Assembly (NCBI GenBank): GCA_002716625.1
Contig: PBAS01000055.1
Span: 1 to 64,000 of the forward strand
DNA length: 64,000 nucleotides
Direction of reading: 5' to 3'
Source of the DNA: Phycisphaeraceae bacterium
GTDB lineage: Bacteria > Planctomycetota > Phycisphaerae > Phycisphaerales > Phycisphaeraceae
The position numbers and the translations under genes are program-made. Positions 17,035 to 27,216 of the stretch are shown here, piece after piece. Below the pieces are notes generated by a model. The model saw only the letters and a list, made by a program, of their open reading frames with translations. It was not told the origin of the DNA and searched no databases. Positions within the stretch are counted from its first letter, which is position 1, and every line of letters starts with the position of its first letter.

Positions 17035-18597
17035 ATGGGAATGAAGATTAATACAGACGAGATCACCAGTGTGATCAAACAAGAGGTTCAGCGGCACGCC
17101 ACGGAACTAGAGGTGTCACAGGTTGGGCAAGTCATCCAAGTGGGTGACGGAATTGCTCGTATCTATGGTCTCTCGCAAGCCATGGCCAGTGAGATGCTTG
17201 AATTTGATATCGGCGACGGCCAGACCGTCTCGGGGCAGGTGATGAATCTCGAGCAGGACACCGTTGGCGCCGTTGTTTTTGGTGATTACCTGAAGATCAA
17301 AGAAGGCGCCTCCGTACGGTCCACCGGGCAATTACTCAGCGTACCCGTGGGCGAAGCGATGCTTGGTCGTGTTGTCAATGCGCTGGGAGAACCAATTGAC
17401 GGCAAAGGTCCTATCCAAGCGGACGAACAGCGGAAAGTTGACATCATCGCACCTGGTATTGCAGACCGACAGCCAGTCACACAGCCTCTGCAAACCGGGA
17501 TTAAGGCAATCGATTCGATGATTCCCATCGGTCGCGGACAACGCGAGTTGATTATTGGTGATCGCAAGACGGGCAAGACGGCCGTCGCCATTGATGCCAT
17601 CATTAACCAGAAATACACCCACCAAACTGATGAACCGGTCTACTGTATTTACGTAGCCGTAGGGCAGAAAGAATCAACCGTGTCTGGTGTAGTTGAATCG
17701 CTACGCGAACAAGGCGCAATGGATTACACAATTGTGGTCAGTGCCGGTGCATCTGAGCCAGCCCCCATGCAGTACATCGCACCCTACTCCGGCTGTACCA
17801 TGGGCGAGTATTTCATGTGGAAGGGCAAGCATGTCCTTTGTGTCTATGATGACCTGTCCAAGCAAGCTGCCTCTTACCGCCAACTTTCACTACTACTTCG
17901 ACGCCCACCTGGAAGAGAGGCGTACCCAGGTGACGTCTTCTATCTACACTCACGACTGCTCGAACGCGCTACAAAACTAAACAATGATCTCGGCGGTGGC
18001 TCACTCACCGCATTGCCTGTGATCGAAACGCAAGAGGGTGACGTGTCAGCCTATATTCCCACAAATGTCATCTCGATCACTGATGGTCAGATATACCTTG
18101 AATCTGACTTGTTCTATTCCGGTGTTCGACCCGCAATTAATGTTGGCATCAGCGTTTCACGCGTTGGTGGCAATGCCCAGATCAAATCAATGAAACAAAT
18201 TGCCGGAAGCCTTCGGCTTGATTTGGCTGCTTACCGTGAACTGGAAGCGTTTGCTCAACTCGGCACCGATCTGGACAAAGCCACGCAGCAACAGCTCGAC
18301 CGTGGCGCCCGAATGGTCGAGCTTCTCAAACAACCGCAGTATGTACCGATGGACGTGATAGATCAGGTACTCCAAATCTTCGCTGGCTCTAAGGGCCTGC
18401 TCGATGACATTGCACTATCCGACGTGCCCCAGTTTGCCAGTGAAATGATTCAGTACTTCCAAGGTGCAGGCGCCAATGTCCGTGAAGAACTTGAATCGAG
18501 CAAAGGACTCAGCGACGAGCTGGAAGCCAAACTGGTAACAACCATGGAAAACTTCAAGAAAACGACGTCATTTGCCGCGATAAATTCTGATGATTAA
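17035..18597 (+). CDS. atpA: ATP synthase F1 subunit alpha
   Basis: A 520-residue alpha subunit with Walker A GDRKTGKT (175-182), the conserved GRGQREL and the signature [14 protein letters not shown]. It is full length. Start ATG follows CGGAG by four bases. It carries the non-catalytic nucleotide sites and the delta-binding N-terminus. It is the last atp gene of this cluster: gamma is at 11907 and beta/epsilon are not in the window, so the F1 genes are split between loci. Confidence 0.97.
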   Translation: MGMKINTDEITSVIKQEVQRHATELEVSQVGQVIQVGDGIARIYGLSQAMASEMLEFDIGDGQTVSGQVMNLEQDTVGAVVFGDYLKIKEGASVRSTGQLLSVPVGEAMLGRVVNALGEPIDGKGPIQADEQRKVDIIAPGIADRQPVTQPLQTGIKAIDSMIPIGRGQRELIIGDRKTGKTAVAIDAIINQKYTHQTDEPVYCIYVAVGQKESTVSGVVESLREQGAMDYTIVVSAGASEPAPMQYIAPYSGCTMGEYFMWKGKHVLCVYDDLSKQAASYRQLSLLLRRPPGREAYPGDVFYLHSRLLERATKLNNDLGGGSLTALPVIETQEGDVSAYIPTNVISITDGQIYLESDLFYSGVRPAINVGISVSRVGGNAQIKSMKQIAGSLRLDLAAYRELEAFAQLGTDLDKATQQQLDRGARMVELLKQPQYVPMDVIDQVLQIFAGSKGLLDDIALSDVPQFASEMIQYFQGAGANVREELESSKGLSDELEAKLVTTMENFKKTTSFAAINSDD

Positions 18598-18653
18598 TTC
18601 CCAAAATCACCCAACTCTTCCTTGTATCAGCATGCCGCAATATCGAGCTGATG

Positions 18654-18681
18654 TTGTCAAAAAATGCTTAGCACCTAAACT
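18654..18681 (+). promoter_or_regulatory. Candidate promoter of the citrate synthase gene
   Basis: TTGTCA and TAAACT are separated by 16 bases, 35 bases before the citrate synthase ATG. Confidence 0.45.
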
Positions 18682-18716
18682 AGGTGGAAATACACTGAAA
18701 TGAATTGACATTAATT

Positions 18717-20009
18717 ATGAGTACAACAAGCAATACAGCCAAACTCAATCTCATCGATCAAAACATCAATTTGCCAGTTGTAATCGGAACCGAGGGCGAA
18801 CAGGCGGTCGACATTTCGAAACTCCGGTCGGATAGCGGATTCATCACACTTGATGATGGCTATGGGAACACCGGCTCCTGCCAATCGAATATCTGCTTTA
18901 TTGACGGTGAAAAAGGGATTCTCCGGTACCGAGGCATCCCAATCGATCAGCTTGCCCAGTACAGCAGCTTCATCGAAACGGCGATGCTTTTAATCAATGG
19001 TCAGTTGCCCAATTCGCAACAACTCAACGATTTTCACAATTTGCTGATTCAACACCAGATGTTGCACGAAGGGTTGCACAACCACTTTTCCGGATTCCCC
19101 ACCAATGCACACCCCATGGCAATTCTGTCGGCAATGATCAATGCATGCAGTTGCTATCACCCGGACATCATGGATATGGAGGATGAGGCGACCTTCGAAA
19201 GCGCTGCAGCCCGGCTGTTGTCGAAGATTCGCACGATCGCTGCTGCGGCATACGCAATGTCAATCGGCAAACCAACTGTTTACCCAAAACCCAACTTGAA
19301 TTACTGCGAAAACTTCCTGCACATGATGTTCTCGATGCCCCACCAAGATTTTGATCCCCCCGAGGAACTTGTGCAGGCTCTGAATCTCATTTTTATCTTA
19401 CATGCTGAGCACGAGCAGAACTGCTCAACTAGCACGGTCCGCATGGTCGCATCAAGTGGTGCGAATCTATTCGCGAGTTGCTCTGCGGGCGTGTGTGCCC
19501 TTTGGGGTTGGCGCCATGGCGGAGCAAATGTTGCCGTCTTGAACATGCTTCAGGACATCAACGACAACAAGACCCCTTACCGGGACTACATGGAATGCGT
19601 GAAGAAAAAAGAAGTTAAGCTCATGGGATTTGGGCACCGGGTCTATAAGAATTTTGATCCACGTGCTACAATTTTAAAAGAGTCCTGCGACAAAGTGCTG
19701 GCCTTGCTTGGCGTCAAGGATCCCCTGCTTGACCTAGCACGGGGGCTCGAAGAGGTCGCCCTTTCGGACAGCTACTTCAAGGACCGCAAGCTTTATCCCA
19801 ATGTAGACTTTTATTCCGGTATCCTACTGCGGGCCATGGGCATCCCAATCGACATGTTCACCGTGATGTTTGCCATGGGCCGCATGCCTGGCTGGATTGC
19901 ACACTGGAAAGAGGTTCGTGATAATCCCAACATCCGCATAAACCGCCCTCGTCAAATCTATACGGGTCCCACGAATCGTGATTTTGTTCCAATCGAGGAA
20001 CGCCCATAA
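18717..20009 (+). CDS. gltA: Citrate synthase, type II
   Basis: A 430-residue citrate synthase condensing acetyl-CoA and oxaloacetate for the TCA cycle. Catalytic histidines lie in WRHGGANVAVL and FGHRVYKNFDPRA; the catalytic Asp is in NVDFYSGI. The extended N-terminal domain with DGYGNTGSCQSNICFIDGEKG and GILRYRGIPIDQLA is typical of hexameric, NADH-sensitive type II enzymes. ATG was preferred over an in-frame TTG four codons earlier. It is monocistronic. A second citrate synthase-like gene (prpC) lies at 49487. Confidence 0.95.
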   Translation: MSTTSNTAKLNLIDQNINLPVVIGTEGEQAVDISKLRSDSGFITLDDGYGNTGSCQSNICFIDGEKGILRYRGIPIDQLAQYSSFIETAMLLINGQLPNSQQLNDFHNLLIQHQMLHEGLHNHFSGFPTNAHPMAILSAMINACSCYHPDIMDMEDEATFESAAARLLSKIRTIAAAAYAMSIGKPTVYPKPNLNYCENFLHMMFSMPHQDFDPPEELVQALNLIFILHAEHEQNCSTSTVRMVASSGANLFASCSAGVCALWGWRHGGANVAVLNMLQDINDNKTPYRDYMECVKKKEVKLMGFGHRVYKNFDPRATILKESCDKVLALLGVKDPLLDLARGLEEVALSDSYFKDRKLYPNVDFYSGILLRAMGIPIDMFTVMFAMGRMPGWIAHWKEVRDNPNIRINRPRQIYTGPTNRDFVPIEERP

Positions 20010-20264
20010 GATTCTATGTTTCTTCCGGCCAAATAGTATTTTCTCCACATCTCACAAGCCCATATTAACCGAAGAGTTTCGCCGCCTCCGTGCCGCTTCG
20101 CTTTCCTCGCAATCACCCTGGAATAACAAATCAGTTCACGACTGAGCTTAAATGTTAATTGACTTGGCCCAAATCGGCGGACATGATACAAACCATACGA
20201 TCAGACCGGCATGGATGCATATCGGCCAAAAAGCTCTTGTGCGGTTTTCCTGCCGCAATAGCCC

Positions 20265-21458
20265 CTAATTCCGCTCCACCCGACATACCCTCCGTTTCCC
20301 AACTTTTAGAATCTGCTGGGCAGATACATCGACCTGTGCCGTTGGATCTGTCAATTTGCAATTGTCAAACACAACTGCACCCTGCTGCACCAAACGGCGG
20401 GCTTCAGAGTTACTCGACGCGAAACCCACTTTGGTAATCAATGTCAATATTCCGATTGGTGATGTATCGACAACCTTAACCTCAATGTCGCTGGGTAACT
20501 TGTTCTCACTAAACTGCCGGCGAAATTCCTTGCTTGCCATACCTGCTGCATTCTCGCCATGGTACTGTTCAACAATCGCATGCCCCAGCGTATCCTTGGC
20601 ATCCCGCGGATGAGTTCGATCACTATCCACTAGTTCGCTGATGCGATGAAGCGGAAAATCCGTAAGTAATCGGTAGTATTCCGCCATGAGACTATCCGGA
20701 ATACTCATGATTTTGCCAAACATATCATTTGGCTCATCAGTCACCCCTATGTAATTGCCAATTGACTTACTCATTTTTTCCTGGCCATCAAGCCCCACGA
20801 GCATGGGCATGATGAAGACAACCTGTTTTTCCAAACCGTATTTGGGCATCAAATCACGCGCCATCAGGCAATTGAATGTTTGATCAGAACCACCAAACTC
20901 CACATCCGCCTTAACCACTACCGAATCGTAAGCCTGCATCAGGGGATACATAAACTCACTGACCATGATCTCACGATCTTCCGCCATCCGCTTTTTGAAG
21001 TTGTCACGGTGCAGCATCTGCTGGACAGTCACCTGTCCGGTCAAGCCAAGCACCTGTGCGAAATTCATCTCGTTGAGCCAATGGGAGTTATAGTGAACCT
21101 CAAGTTTGGCCTTGTCAGGGTCGAGGATCTGGGTGGCCTGATCAAAATAGGTTTTGGCATTGGCCTTGATCTGGCCTTCATCCAAAATGGGGCGGGTGGT
21201 ATCCCGCCCAGACGGATCCCCAATCCGAGCCGTGTAGTCACCGATGATCAATACCACCAGATGGCCCAGATCCTGAAATTGCCTCAGTTTACGCATCGGT
21301 ACCGTATGCCCCAGATGAATGTCTGGGGCAGTCGGATCCATCCCGAACTTGATCCGTAGTTGTCTTCCCGATGCCAGTTTTTTGGCCAACTCACCGCGGA
21401 CATATACCGATTCGACACCGTCTAGCAACACTTCGATGATCTGGTCATTTTGACTCAT
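20265..21458 (-). CDS. tyrS: Tyrosyl-tRNA synthetase
   Basis: A 397-residue class I synthetase charging tRNA-Tyr. HLGH (48-51) is the HIGH motif, EKMSKSIGN carries KMSKS, and the C-terminal S4-like domain (about 330-397, SNSEARRLVQQGAVVFDN) binds the tRNA variable arm. Length and order match the TyrRS form with a HIGH-histidine spaced from FGMDPTAPD. No attenuator-like T-box is visible upstream; only about 55 bases separate it from the DUF481 gene. Confidence 0.95.
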   Translation of the reverse strand: MSQNDQIIEVLLDGVESVYVRGELAKKLASGRQLRIKFGMDPTAPDIHLGHTVPMRKLRQFQDLGHLVVLIIGDYTARIGDPSGRDTTRPILDEGQIKANAKTYFDQATQILDPDKAKLEVHYNSHWLNEMNFAQVLGLTGQVTVQQMLHRDNFKKRMAEDREIMVSEFMYPLMQAYDSVVVKADVEFGGSDQTFNCLMARDLMPKYGLEKQVVFIMPMLVGLDGQEKMSKSIGNYIGVTDEPNDMFGKIMSIPDSLMAEYYRLLTDFPLHRISELVDSDRTHPRDAKDTLGHAIVEQYHGENAAGMASKEFRRQFSENKLPSDIEVKVVDTSPIGILTLITKVGFASSNSEARRLVQQGAVVFDNCKLTDPTAQVDVSAQQILKVGKRRVCRVERN

Positions 21459-21513
21459 GAGACCACATCATAAGGCACTGGTGTGCCAACGGAAATGAAA
21501 TGGCACGCCCCGG

Positions 21514-22494
21514 TTAAAAATCTACCACAAGGGTGCCGTAGAATTTAACATCGTTGTGTTTCTTGATGCCATCAGTGAATGATTCGTGCTCATGTTCAAG
21601 CCCAATCTTGAACTTCATGCCTTCCTGATGATCAAGTTTAATCTGCCAATCAACCTTGGCAATGGTGCGGAATCTTTCCAAATCACTTAAATCCGGAAAG
21701 AAAACAACCTCACCCGTCACGGTCTGGCGATCAGTCACATTCCATCGCAGCAGCCCTGCGCTTACCAACCCCTCAGGGCGTAGATCATCCGCGCCACCAA
21801 ACTCCTTGGTCACGCCGCCACCGGTCCGGGCAATTAATTCCACATCCGGACTCATAATCATTTCGTAACCAAAACCTGCAAATCCACTGACACGATGATC
21901 CCATGCTTTAAATTCGTCGAAGTCGTATACACCTTGAACAAAACTAAACCATGGCGAATCGGGCATGAGCCAGTCTATGGTCGTTTCGGCATTGAATTGA
22001 TTTCGTGTCGTTTCGCCCTCACTAGTGGCGTAGTTGTAAGTTGATTTGAATCTGGCGCGATGATGCTTGTCTGCACGATCTGCTTCCAAGCCAATCCGAA
22101 TATTGGAAGTCTGTGAATTGCCGTCCGATCCAGAAAGCCCCATCAATATCCGAATATCCCAATTCTCAAACATTTCCATATCAAACAGCCCTGGAAGTGC
22201 CCCTGAACCGTGGCCAGGCACTTGCCGCACCCCAGTATCAGGTTTCTTAGCCAGCTTTCCTGTAGCTTCAGATCCTCCCTCCGATTGAGCTGCCTGTACA
22301 ACGGAAACTGAAGCGACATCTCCAGAGGCGATATTGAGCAGCCCAAGTACTGAATGGTTTAATATCACATGCTCCTTGGATTGCTCGACGATCGTACCGC
22401 GAAGGGTCTCACCAGTCGTCAGTTGGATCTGGTCTGCAGTCGCCGAGACAACTGCCATACAGCAGACAGCGACACCTAATATCCAGAACTTCAC
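21514..22494 (-). CDS. DUF481 outer-membrane beta-barrel protein
   Basis: A 326-residue secreted protein. The GTG start was chosen because GGGAGG lies eight bases before it; the protein then begins with a signal peptide (KFWILGVAVCCMAVVSATA). Residues up to about 60 form a small domain (TGETLRGTIVEQSKEHVILNH) often seen in planctomycete proteins, followed by an acidic linker and a DUF481 barrel of alternating beta strands ending in the outer-membrane-type terminal motif YGTLVVDF with final Phe. Function of the family is unknown; it is presumed to sit in the outer membrane. Confidence 0.8.
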   Translation of the reverse strand: MKFWILGVAVCCMAVVSATADQIQLTTGETLRGTIVEQSKEHVILNHSVLGLLNIASGDVASVSVVQAAQSEGGSEATGKLAKKPDTGVRQVPGHGSGALPGLFDMEMFENWDIRILMGLSGSDGNSQTSNIRIGLEADRADKHHRARFKSTYNYATSEGETTRNQFNAETTIDWLMPDSPWFSFVQGVYDFDEFKAWDHRVSGFAGFGYEMIMSPDVELIARTGGGVTKEFGGADDLRPEGLVSAGLLRWNVTDRQTVTGEVVFFPDLSDLERFRTIAKVDWQIKLDHQEGMKFKIGLEHEHESFTDGIKKHNDVKFYGTLVVDF

Positions 22495-22590
22495 AGCAGA
22501 AACCTCCCTCATGCATTACAAGAGCCAACTATAACTATCGGCCTACTGCCCTCATTGCCTTCGCCAAATCAACATAAAGACCCTAAAAAC

Positions 22591-24501
22591 CTAAACGGAT
22601 ACGGCTGGTGACGGCATGGTAAGCCAGCGGGTACTGACCTGATCAACCGGCGTGTGTGGATATGCGTGCCGGATTGCTGCAGCCATAAGCCCCATAAACA
22701 TGGGCGCAGGGTGAGTGGGGCGACTTGTTAGTTCTGGATGGAATTGAGCCCCGATAAAATAGGGGTGTTGGGCAACTGGCAACTCCAGGATCTGCATAAT
22801 GGGGTGTTTAGGATGACGGCCTGAAAAAACCATCCCCTGCTTCTCTAATTGCTCCAAGAAGTTCGGATCTACTTCATAGCGGTGCCTAAAACGCCGTCGC
22901 ACGCTGAACGAAGCCCCCGGATTATCACCACCTCCTACCCGATCCTTTGCGCTTGGACCTTCGTCACCAAAAAGGAATGCCGCCAGTGTCCCTGGACTTA
23001 CCAGAACATCCTTACCCCCCAAGCGCATGTTTCCGCCGAGCCCCTCGATCTTTTTCTGATCGGGCAGAATATCAATCACCGCCTGAGCGGCTTGAGGAGA
23101 AAACTCCGTACTGGCAGCCCCATCAATCCCACACACATGACGGGCAAATTCCACTACCGCCATCTGAAAACCCAGGCAGATCCCCAGGAATGGGACCTTG
23201 TGCTGTCGGCAATACTCAACACATGCAATCTTGCCCTCGGTGCCCCGTACACCGAATCCACCAGGCACAATCACCGCATTGAGATCCTCTAATTGGGATA
23301 CAACCGCATCTGCTCCTAGCTGCGTTGTATCAATCCAATGGGTATCAAGATCGACCGCAAGATGGGTCGCGGCATGTTCGAGCGCTTTTTCAATGGAAGC
23401 ATATGCATCACGCAAAGCTGTGTACTTGCCAGTAATACCAAGCCGAACCTGATATTGGCGTGTGTTGGTTAATTTGGTGAGAAAACTCGTCCATTCGGAT
23501 CTTGCTCGATCTTCATGCACCTGATCAACCCGATCATGGATACCCAACACGCCAAGCACCTGGCGGTCCAGCGAAGCTTCGCGCATGGCCTCGGAAATCG
23601 TATAAATGGATTTGCGATCGTGCATAGAAAACACACGATTAACTGGCACATTGGCGAACATGGCAATCTTTTGCCGTGCAGATTCCGCCACAGGATTACG
23701 AGCCCGGCAGGCCACCAAGTGAGGATGAATCCCAGCTTCCATCAGTTTCCGAAGACCAAGTTGTGCCGCCTTGGACTTCTGTTCACCCAGTGCCCGTGGT
23801 TCGATGATATACGTTAGAGCCACAAAGCACACACTGTGTTCACCTTCTTCATAGGCAAGTTCGCGCAGTGCCTCAATAAAAAAACCGTTTTCATAATCTC
23901 CCGCCGTACCGCCAACTTCGACAAAGACTACATCAGCTTCCTGCTTCATCGCTAGCCGACGTAACAGATATTTCACCTCGCCAGTAACATGCGGGATCAT
24001 TTGTACATCGCGACCTAGATACTCACCATGACGCTCCTTGTCGAGCACACAACGGTAGAGTTGCCCCGAGGTCACGAAGTTGTCACGGGTGAGATCCTGA
24101 TCAAGCATCCGCTCATAGGTCCCCAGATCCATGTCTGTTTCCATACCATCGTCTAGGACATAAACCTCGCCATGACGGTAGGGATTGAGCGTCCCTGCAT
24201 CGATATTGAGATATCCCTCCATCTTAATCGGTGCAATACGAAGCCCTTTGTCTTTAAGGAGTTTCGCGAGCGAACTAGCAAAAATGCCCTTGCCCAATCC
24301 ACTCATCACCGTACCAAATACCGCGACGTACTTGTGATGGCCACGTACATATCCATCTGGCATCGACTGAACGAATTCGGATTCTTGGGTTTCTTGACCG
24401 ACTTGTGAAAGCCGATCCTGCATGTCATTGGCAGAAAAGCCAAGGTCACTTGATTCACCGGAATGATACACATTTTCTGATGGTGGAATTGATGTGGGCA
24501 T
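22591..24501 (-). CDS. pyrG: CTP synthase, divergent type
   Basis: A 636-residue enzyme making CTP from UTP, ATP and glutamine. The amidoligase domain keeps SGLGKG (P-loop), HGEVYVLDDGMETDMDLG and GGTAGDYEN with the Mg2+-binding acids, and both lysines of GEQKSK. The glutaminase domain has Cys in GICLGFQ and the His/Glu pair in QFHPELTSRP. It departs from the standard family at KMEGY (normally KLDPY), GGTAGDYEN (GGTVGDIES) and SKAAQ (TKPTQ), and has about 55 extra N-terminal residues and a glycine-rich insert in the glutaminase domain. A later ATG (MPDGYVRG) could be the real start. Confidence 0.9.
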   Translation of the reverse strand: MPTSIPPSENVYHSGESSDLGFSANDMQDRLSQVGQETQESEFVQSMPDGYVRGHHKYVAVFGTVMSGLGKGIFASSLAKLLKDKGLRIAPIKMEGYLNIDAGTLNPYRHGEVYVLDDGMETDMDLGTYERMLDQDLTRDNFVTSGQLYRCVLDKERHGEYLGRDVQMIPHVTGEVKYLLRRLAMKQEADVVFVEVGGTAGDYENGFFIEALRELAYEEGEHSVCFVALTYIIEPRALGEQKSKAAQLGLRKLMEAGIHPHLVACRARNPVAESARQKIAMFANVPVNRVFSMHDRKSIYTISEAMREASLDRQVLGVLGIHDRVDQVHEDRARSEWTSFLTKLTNTRQYQVRLGITGKYTALRDAYASIEKALEHAATHLAVDLDTHWIDTTQLGADAVVSQLEDLNAVIVPGGFGVRGTEGKIACVEYCRQHKVPFLGICLGFQMAVVEFARHVCGIDGAASTEFSPQAAQAVIDILPDQKKIEGLGGNMRLGGKDVLVSPGTLAAFLFGDEGPSAKDRVGGGDNPGASFSVRRRFRHRYEVDPNFLEQLEKQGMVFSGRHPKHPIMQILELPVAQHPYFIGAQFHPELTSRPTHPAPMFMGLMAAAIRHAYPHTPVDQVSTRWLTMPSPAVSV

Positions 24502-24520
24502 GGCATACCGTAACGCGGCC

Positions 24521-24552
24521 CGGCCAAGTGATCAAGTTGCCCCGCTTGGCCG
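24521..24552. repeat. Inverted repeat in the pyrG/clc divergent promoter region
   Basis: CGGCCAAG (24521-24528) and CTTGGCCG (24545-24552) are exact inverted repeats with a 16-base spacer, a spacing typical of a dimeric regulator site. It lies 20 bases upstream of the pyrG start. Confidence 0.35.
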
Positions 24553-24609
24553 TGATGCGGCCCGTTGGCCTGTGGTGACAAACACAAGCGCGGTATGCTT
24601 TAGTAGATC

Positions 24610-26484
24610 ATGAATCTCAGACGCAGACTAGTCCGGCATATTCGAGTTCCTATTGCGGAGAGAAGCCTCATGCTGGCACCGCTAGTCGGTATCGTGGCCG
24701 GACTTTGCGCGGTGGCCTTCCACATCCTCTGCATGGTCGTATCGCATCTGTGCCTGACCACCTTGGCAGGCTATGACCAAGGCGGAGAAGGCAACTTGAT
24801 CTCATGGTTCTCCGACACTCACGGGAACCTGATTCCATGGCTTCTAATATCTGTACCGACCATTGGTGGACTGATCAGTGGAAGCCTAGTGTATTGGTTC
24901 GCCCCAGAAGCCGAAGGCCATGGCACCGACGCGGCGATTGATGCATACCACAACAAACGTGGGATCATTCGGGCACGCGTTCCTATCATCAAAATGATCT
25001 CTGCCGCAGTAACGCTTGGTACGGGTGGCTCTGGGGGGCGTGAAGGCCCTATCGCGCAAATTAGCGCTGGATTCGGGTCATTGTTGGCCACCAAACTTCG
25101 CCTTTCTGATACCGACCGCCGCATCCTGCTGGCTGCGGGGCTGGGTGCGGGCGTGGGAGCAATCTTTCACGCCCCACTGGCCGGAGCCATCTTCGCCATT
25201 GAGGTCTTATACCGGGATCCGGAATTTGAAGCCGAGGCTCTCATTCCCGCATTCATCGCAACTGCCGTTTCTTACTGTGTTTTTAGTATTGCAATGCTGT
25301 TTATTTTTGACACCCATGCATTTCACCCACTGTTTAACATTGCAGACGGATTGGATTTCGACAATCCGATGCTGCTGTTCCCGTTAACTGCATTAGCGGT
25401 CATGATGGCGGTGATGTCATTCGTCTATGTGAAATGCCTTGATACAGTGAGTCATTCATTCCGCCGACTGAATATCCCAAATACGATTAAACCAGCCATC
25501 GGGGCATTTACAACTGGTCTTGTCGCGGTCGCGCTCTACTATGCATTTTCCAGTCCAAATGGAAATGTGAATGCACATGATGTGCTCAGTGTGCTTTCTT
25601 TCGGTTACGGCTTTCTCCAGAAGGTGCTCGACCCTGGTAACGCCCAGTTGGTCATCTCCGTACTGCTTGTCGTCGGACTAGGTAAAATATTGACCACTTC
25701 ACTGACCATCGGCTCTGGTGGATCCGGCGGGGTATTCGGTCCCAGCATGGTCATCGGTGGTGCGCTAGGCGCTGTGATCGGCCTTATTTTCGCAAAACTG
25801 GGCATCATTGAACAGCGTGAGGTGGTTATTTTTGCCATCCTAGGCATGGCTAGTTTCTTTGCTGCAGCCGCAAATACACCAGTAAGCACACTTATCATGG
25901 TTTCAGAGATGACCGCGAGCTACGAACTGTTGCTCCCATCGATGTGGGTCTGTGCTCTATCCTATCTGGTAAGCCGGCGATGGACCCTTTACGCCCAACA
26001 GACAATCAACCGGCTGGCATCACCAGCCCACCGCGGCGACTTTATTGTTGATGTTCTGGAAGACTTATCCGTTCGCCAAGCCATGCCACAAATCAGACGC
26101 ATATTCACTTCCGTCAATCTTGATATGCCACTGAAAGAAATGACTCATCTCGTGACCGATACACAACAAGGATGTTTTCCCATCGTCGACACGCATGGCA
26201 AATATCGCGGGATGTTCAGCCTTAATGACATCCGCCGTGTGCTCTATGATGCCGACCTTGCTGAATTGGCAGTCGCAGAGGATCTAATCGCAACAGTTGA
26301 CCCATTAACATTATCAACAGATCTTTCTAGTGCTATAAGCCAATTCGCCGAAAGCCGGTTCGGAGAGCTACCCGTGGTCGAAGATAACAACATTGACCAT
26401 GTTATTGGTATGTTGCGCCGCCAAGATGTAATTGCAGCCTATAGTTCACAGCTATTGGCCAAACAACAAACAACCAGCGATTGA
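24610..26484 (+). CDS. ClC-family chloride channel/antiporter with CBS domains
   Basis: A 624-residue protein. The membrane part (about 1-450) has the ClC selectivity motifs GSGGREGP (gating Glu145) and GSGGSGGVFGP. The cytoplasmic tail holds two CBS domains (about 480-620), which bind adenine nucleotides and gate activity. ClC proteins move chloride, often in exchange for protons, for acid response or osmotic balance. It is the first gene of a plus-strand run with rnpA (13-base gap), yidD and brkB, taking the place rpmH usually has. Confidence 0.93.
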   Translation: MNLRRRLVRHIRVPIAERSLMLAPLVGIVAGLCAVAFHILCMVVSHLCLTTLAGYDQGGEGNLISWFSDTHGNLIPWLLISVPTIGGLISGSLVYWFAPEAEGHGTDAAIDAYHNKRGIIRARVPIIKMISAAVTLGTGGSGGREGPIAQISAGFGSLLATKLRLSDTDRRILLAAGLGAGVGAIFHAPLAGAIFAIEVLYRDPEFEAEALIPAFIATAVSYCVFSIAMLFIFDTHAFHPLFNIADGLDFDNPMLLFPLTALAVMMAVMSFVYVKCLDTVSHSFRRLNIPNTIKPAIGAFTTGLVAVALYYAFSSPNGNVNAHDVLSVLSFGYGFLQKVLDPGNAQLVISVLLVVGLGKILTTSLTIGSGGSGGVFGPSMVIGGALGAVIGLIFAKLGIIEQREVVIFAILGMASFFAAAANTPVSTLIMVSEMTASYELLLPSMWVCALSYLVSRRWTLYAQQTINRLASPAHRGDFIVDVLEDLSVRQAMPQIRRIFTSVNLDMPLKEMTHLVTDTQQGCFPIVDTHGKYRGMFSLNDIRRVLYDADLAELAVAEDLIATVDPLTLSTDLSSAISQFAESRFGELPVVEDNNIDHVIGMLRRQDVIAAYSSQLLAKQQTTSD

Positions 26485-26497
26485 TCGGATTACGTTT

Positions 26498-26875
26498 ATG
26501 CCCCCACTAATACGACAATATCGATTGCGCCGAAGCCATCGGTTAAGCGGTAAACGTGAATTCGAGGCGGTTTATGCTGAAAAATTGCGCCAGCCACTGG
26601 GCCCGATCTGCCTCTGCGCCAAACCCAATGACCTAGGCCATCCACGCCTGGGCTTGAGTGTTTCTCGCCGTGTTGGTGGTGCGGTCAAACGCAACCGTAT
26701 CAAGCGACTTCTACGCGAAGCCTTTCGAATCGGCCAGCATGACTGGCCGGGAGCCTATGATGTCGTTATTGTCGTCTATCCACATAAAACTGCCATGCTG
26801 AGTGAATACCAACATATGTTGATCACTGGAATCCAGCGGTTGGATCGGCACATAAAACTGCGTGAGTCGAAATAG
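26498..26875 (+). CDS. rnpA: Ribonuclease P protein component
   Basis: A 125-residue basic protein that helps RNase P RNA process tRNA 5' ends. The family signature is VGGAVKRNRIKRLLREAFR with the RNR core, and GLSVSRRVG precedes it. ATG reading MPPLIRQ was chosen; the open frame extends 22 codons further into the ClC gene without support. It is followed 15 bases later by yidD, the usual partner, but no rpmH precedes it. Confidence 0.92.
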   Translation: MPPLIRQYRLRRSHRLSGKREFEAVYAEKLRQPLGPICLCAKPNDLGHPRLGLSVSRRVGGAVKRNRIKRLLREAFRIGQHDWPGAYDVVIVVYPHKTAMLSEYQHMLITGIQRLDRHIKLRESK

Positions 26876-26890
26876 GAATTAAAAGATTCC

Positions 26891-27178
26891 ATGACATCCC
26901 ACACCCCTTTTGATCATTCCAACTTAATACACCGGGCAACATCAACGCGACAACGCCCACTGGTAATGGCAACGTCCTGCTTTCTTATTTTCTTAGTCCT
27001 GATCTATCGCGCAACGCTCGGGCAACTCATAGGTGGGCACTGCCGCTATTTCCCCACGTGCAGCCAATACATGATTGAAGCCATCAAAAAACATGGGCCA
27101 CTGGGAGGTACCTGGCGGGGACTCCGACGCGTGGCCCGGTGCCATCCTCTGGGTGGAGCCGGTTATGATCCGGCGTAA
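26891..27178 (+). CDS. yidD: Membrane protein insertion efficiency factor YidD
   Basis: A 95-residue protein. The conserved core is [19 protein letters not shown], followed by [18 protein letters not shown], both hallmarks of YidD. An N-terminal hydrophobic segment (about 23-40) associates it with the membrane, where it aids YidC-dependent insertion. yidC itself is not next to it here; a BrkB-type gene follows. Confidence 0.93.
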   Translation: MTSHTPFDHSNLIHRATSTRQRPLVMATSCFLIFLVLIYRATLGQLIGGHCRYFPTCSQYMIEAIKKHGPLGGTWRGLRRVARCHPLGGAGYDPA

Positions 27179-27216
27179 GACGCAGTAGCCATCTAATTCT
27201 TGCCGACAATGACTTT

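Noticed and set aside
18598-18653. Search for atpG/atpD/atpC or a terminator after atpA
   Set aside because: The sequence goes straight to the citrate synthase promoter; no further atp gene and no hairpin with T-run is present.
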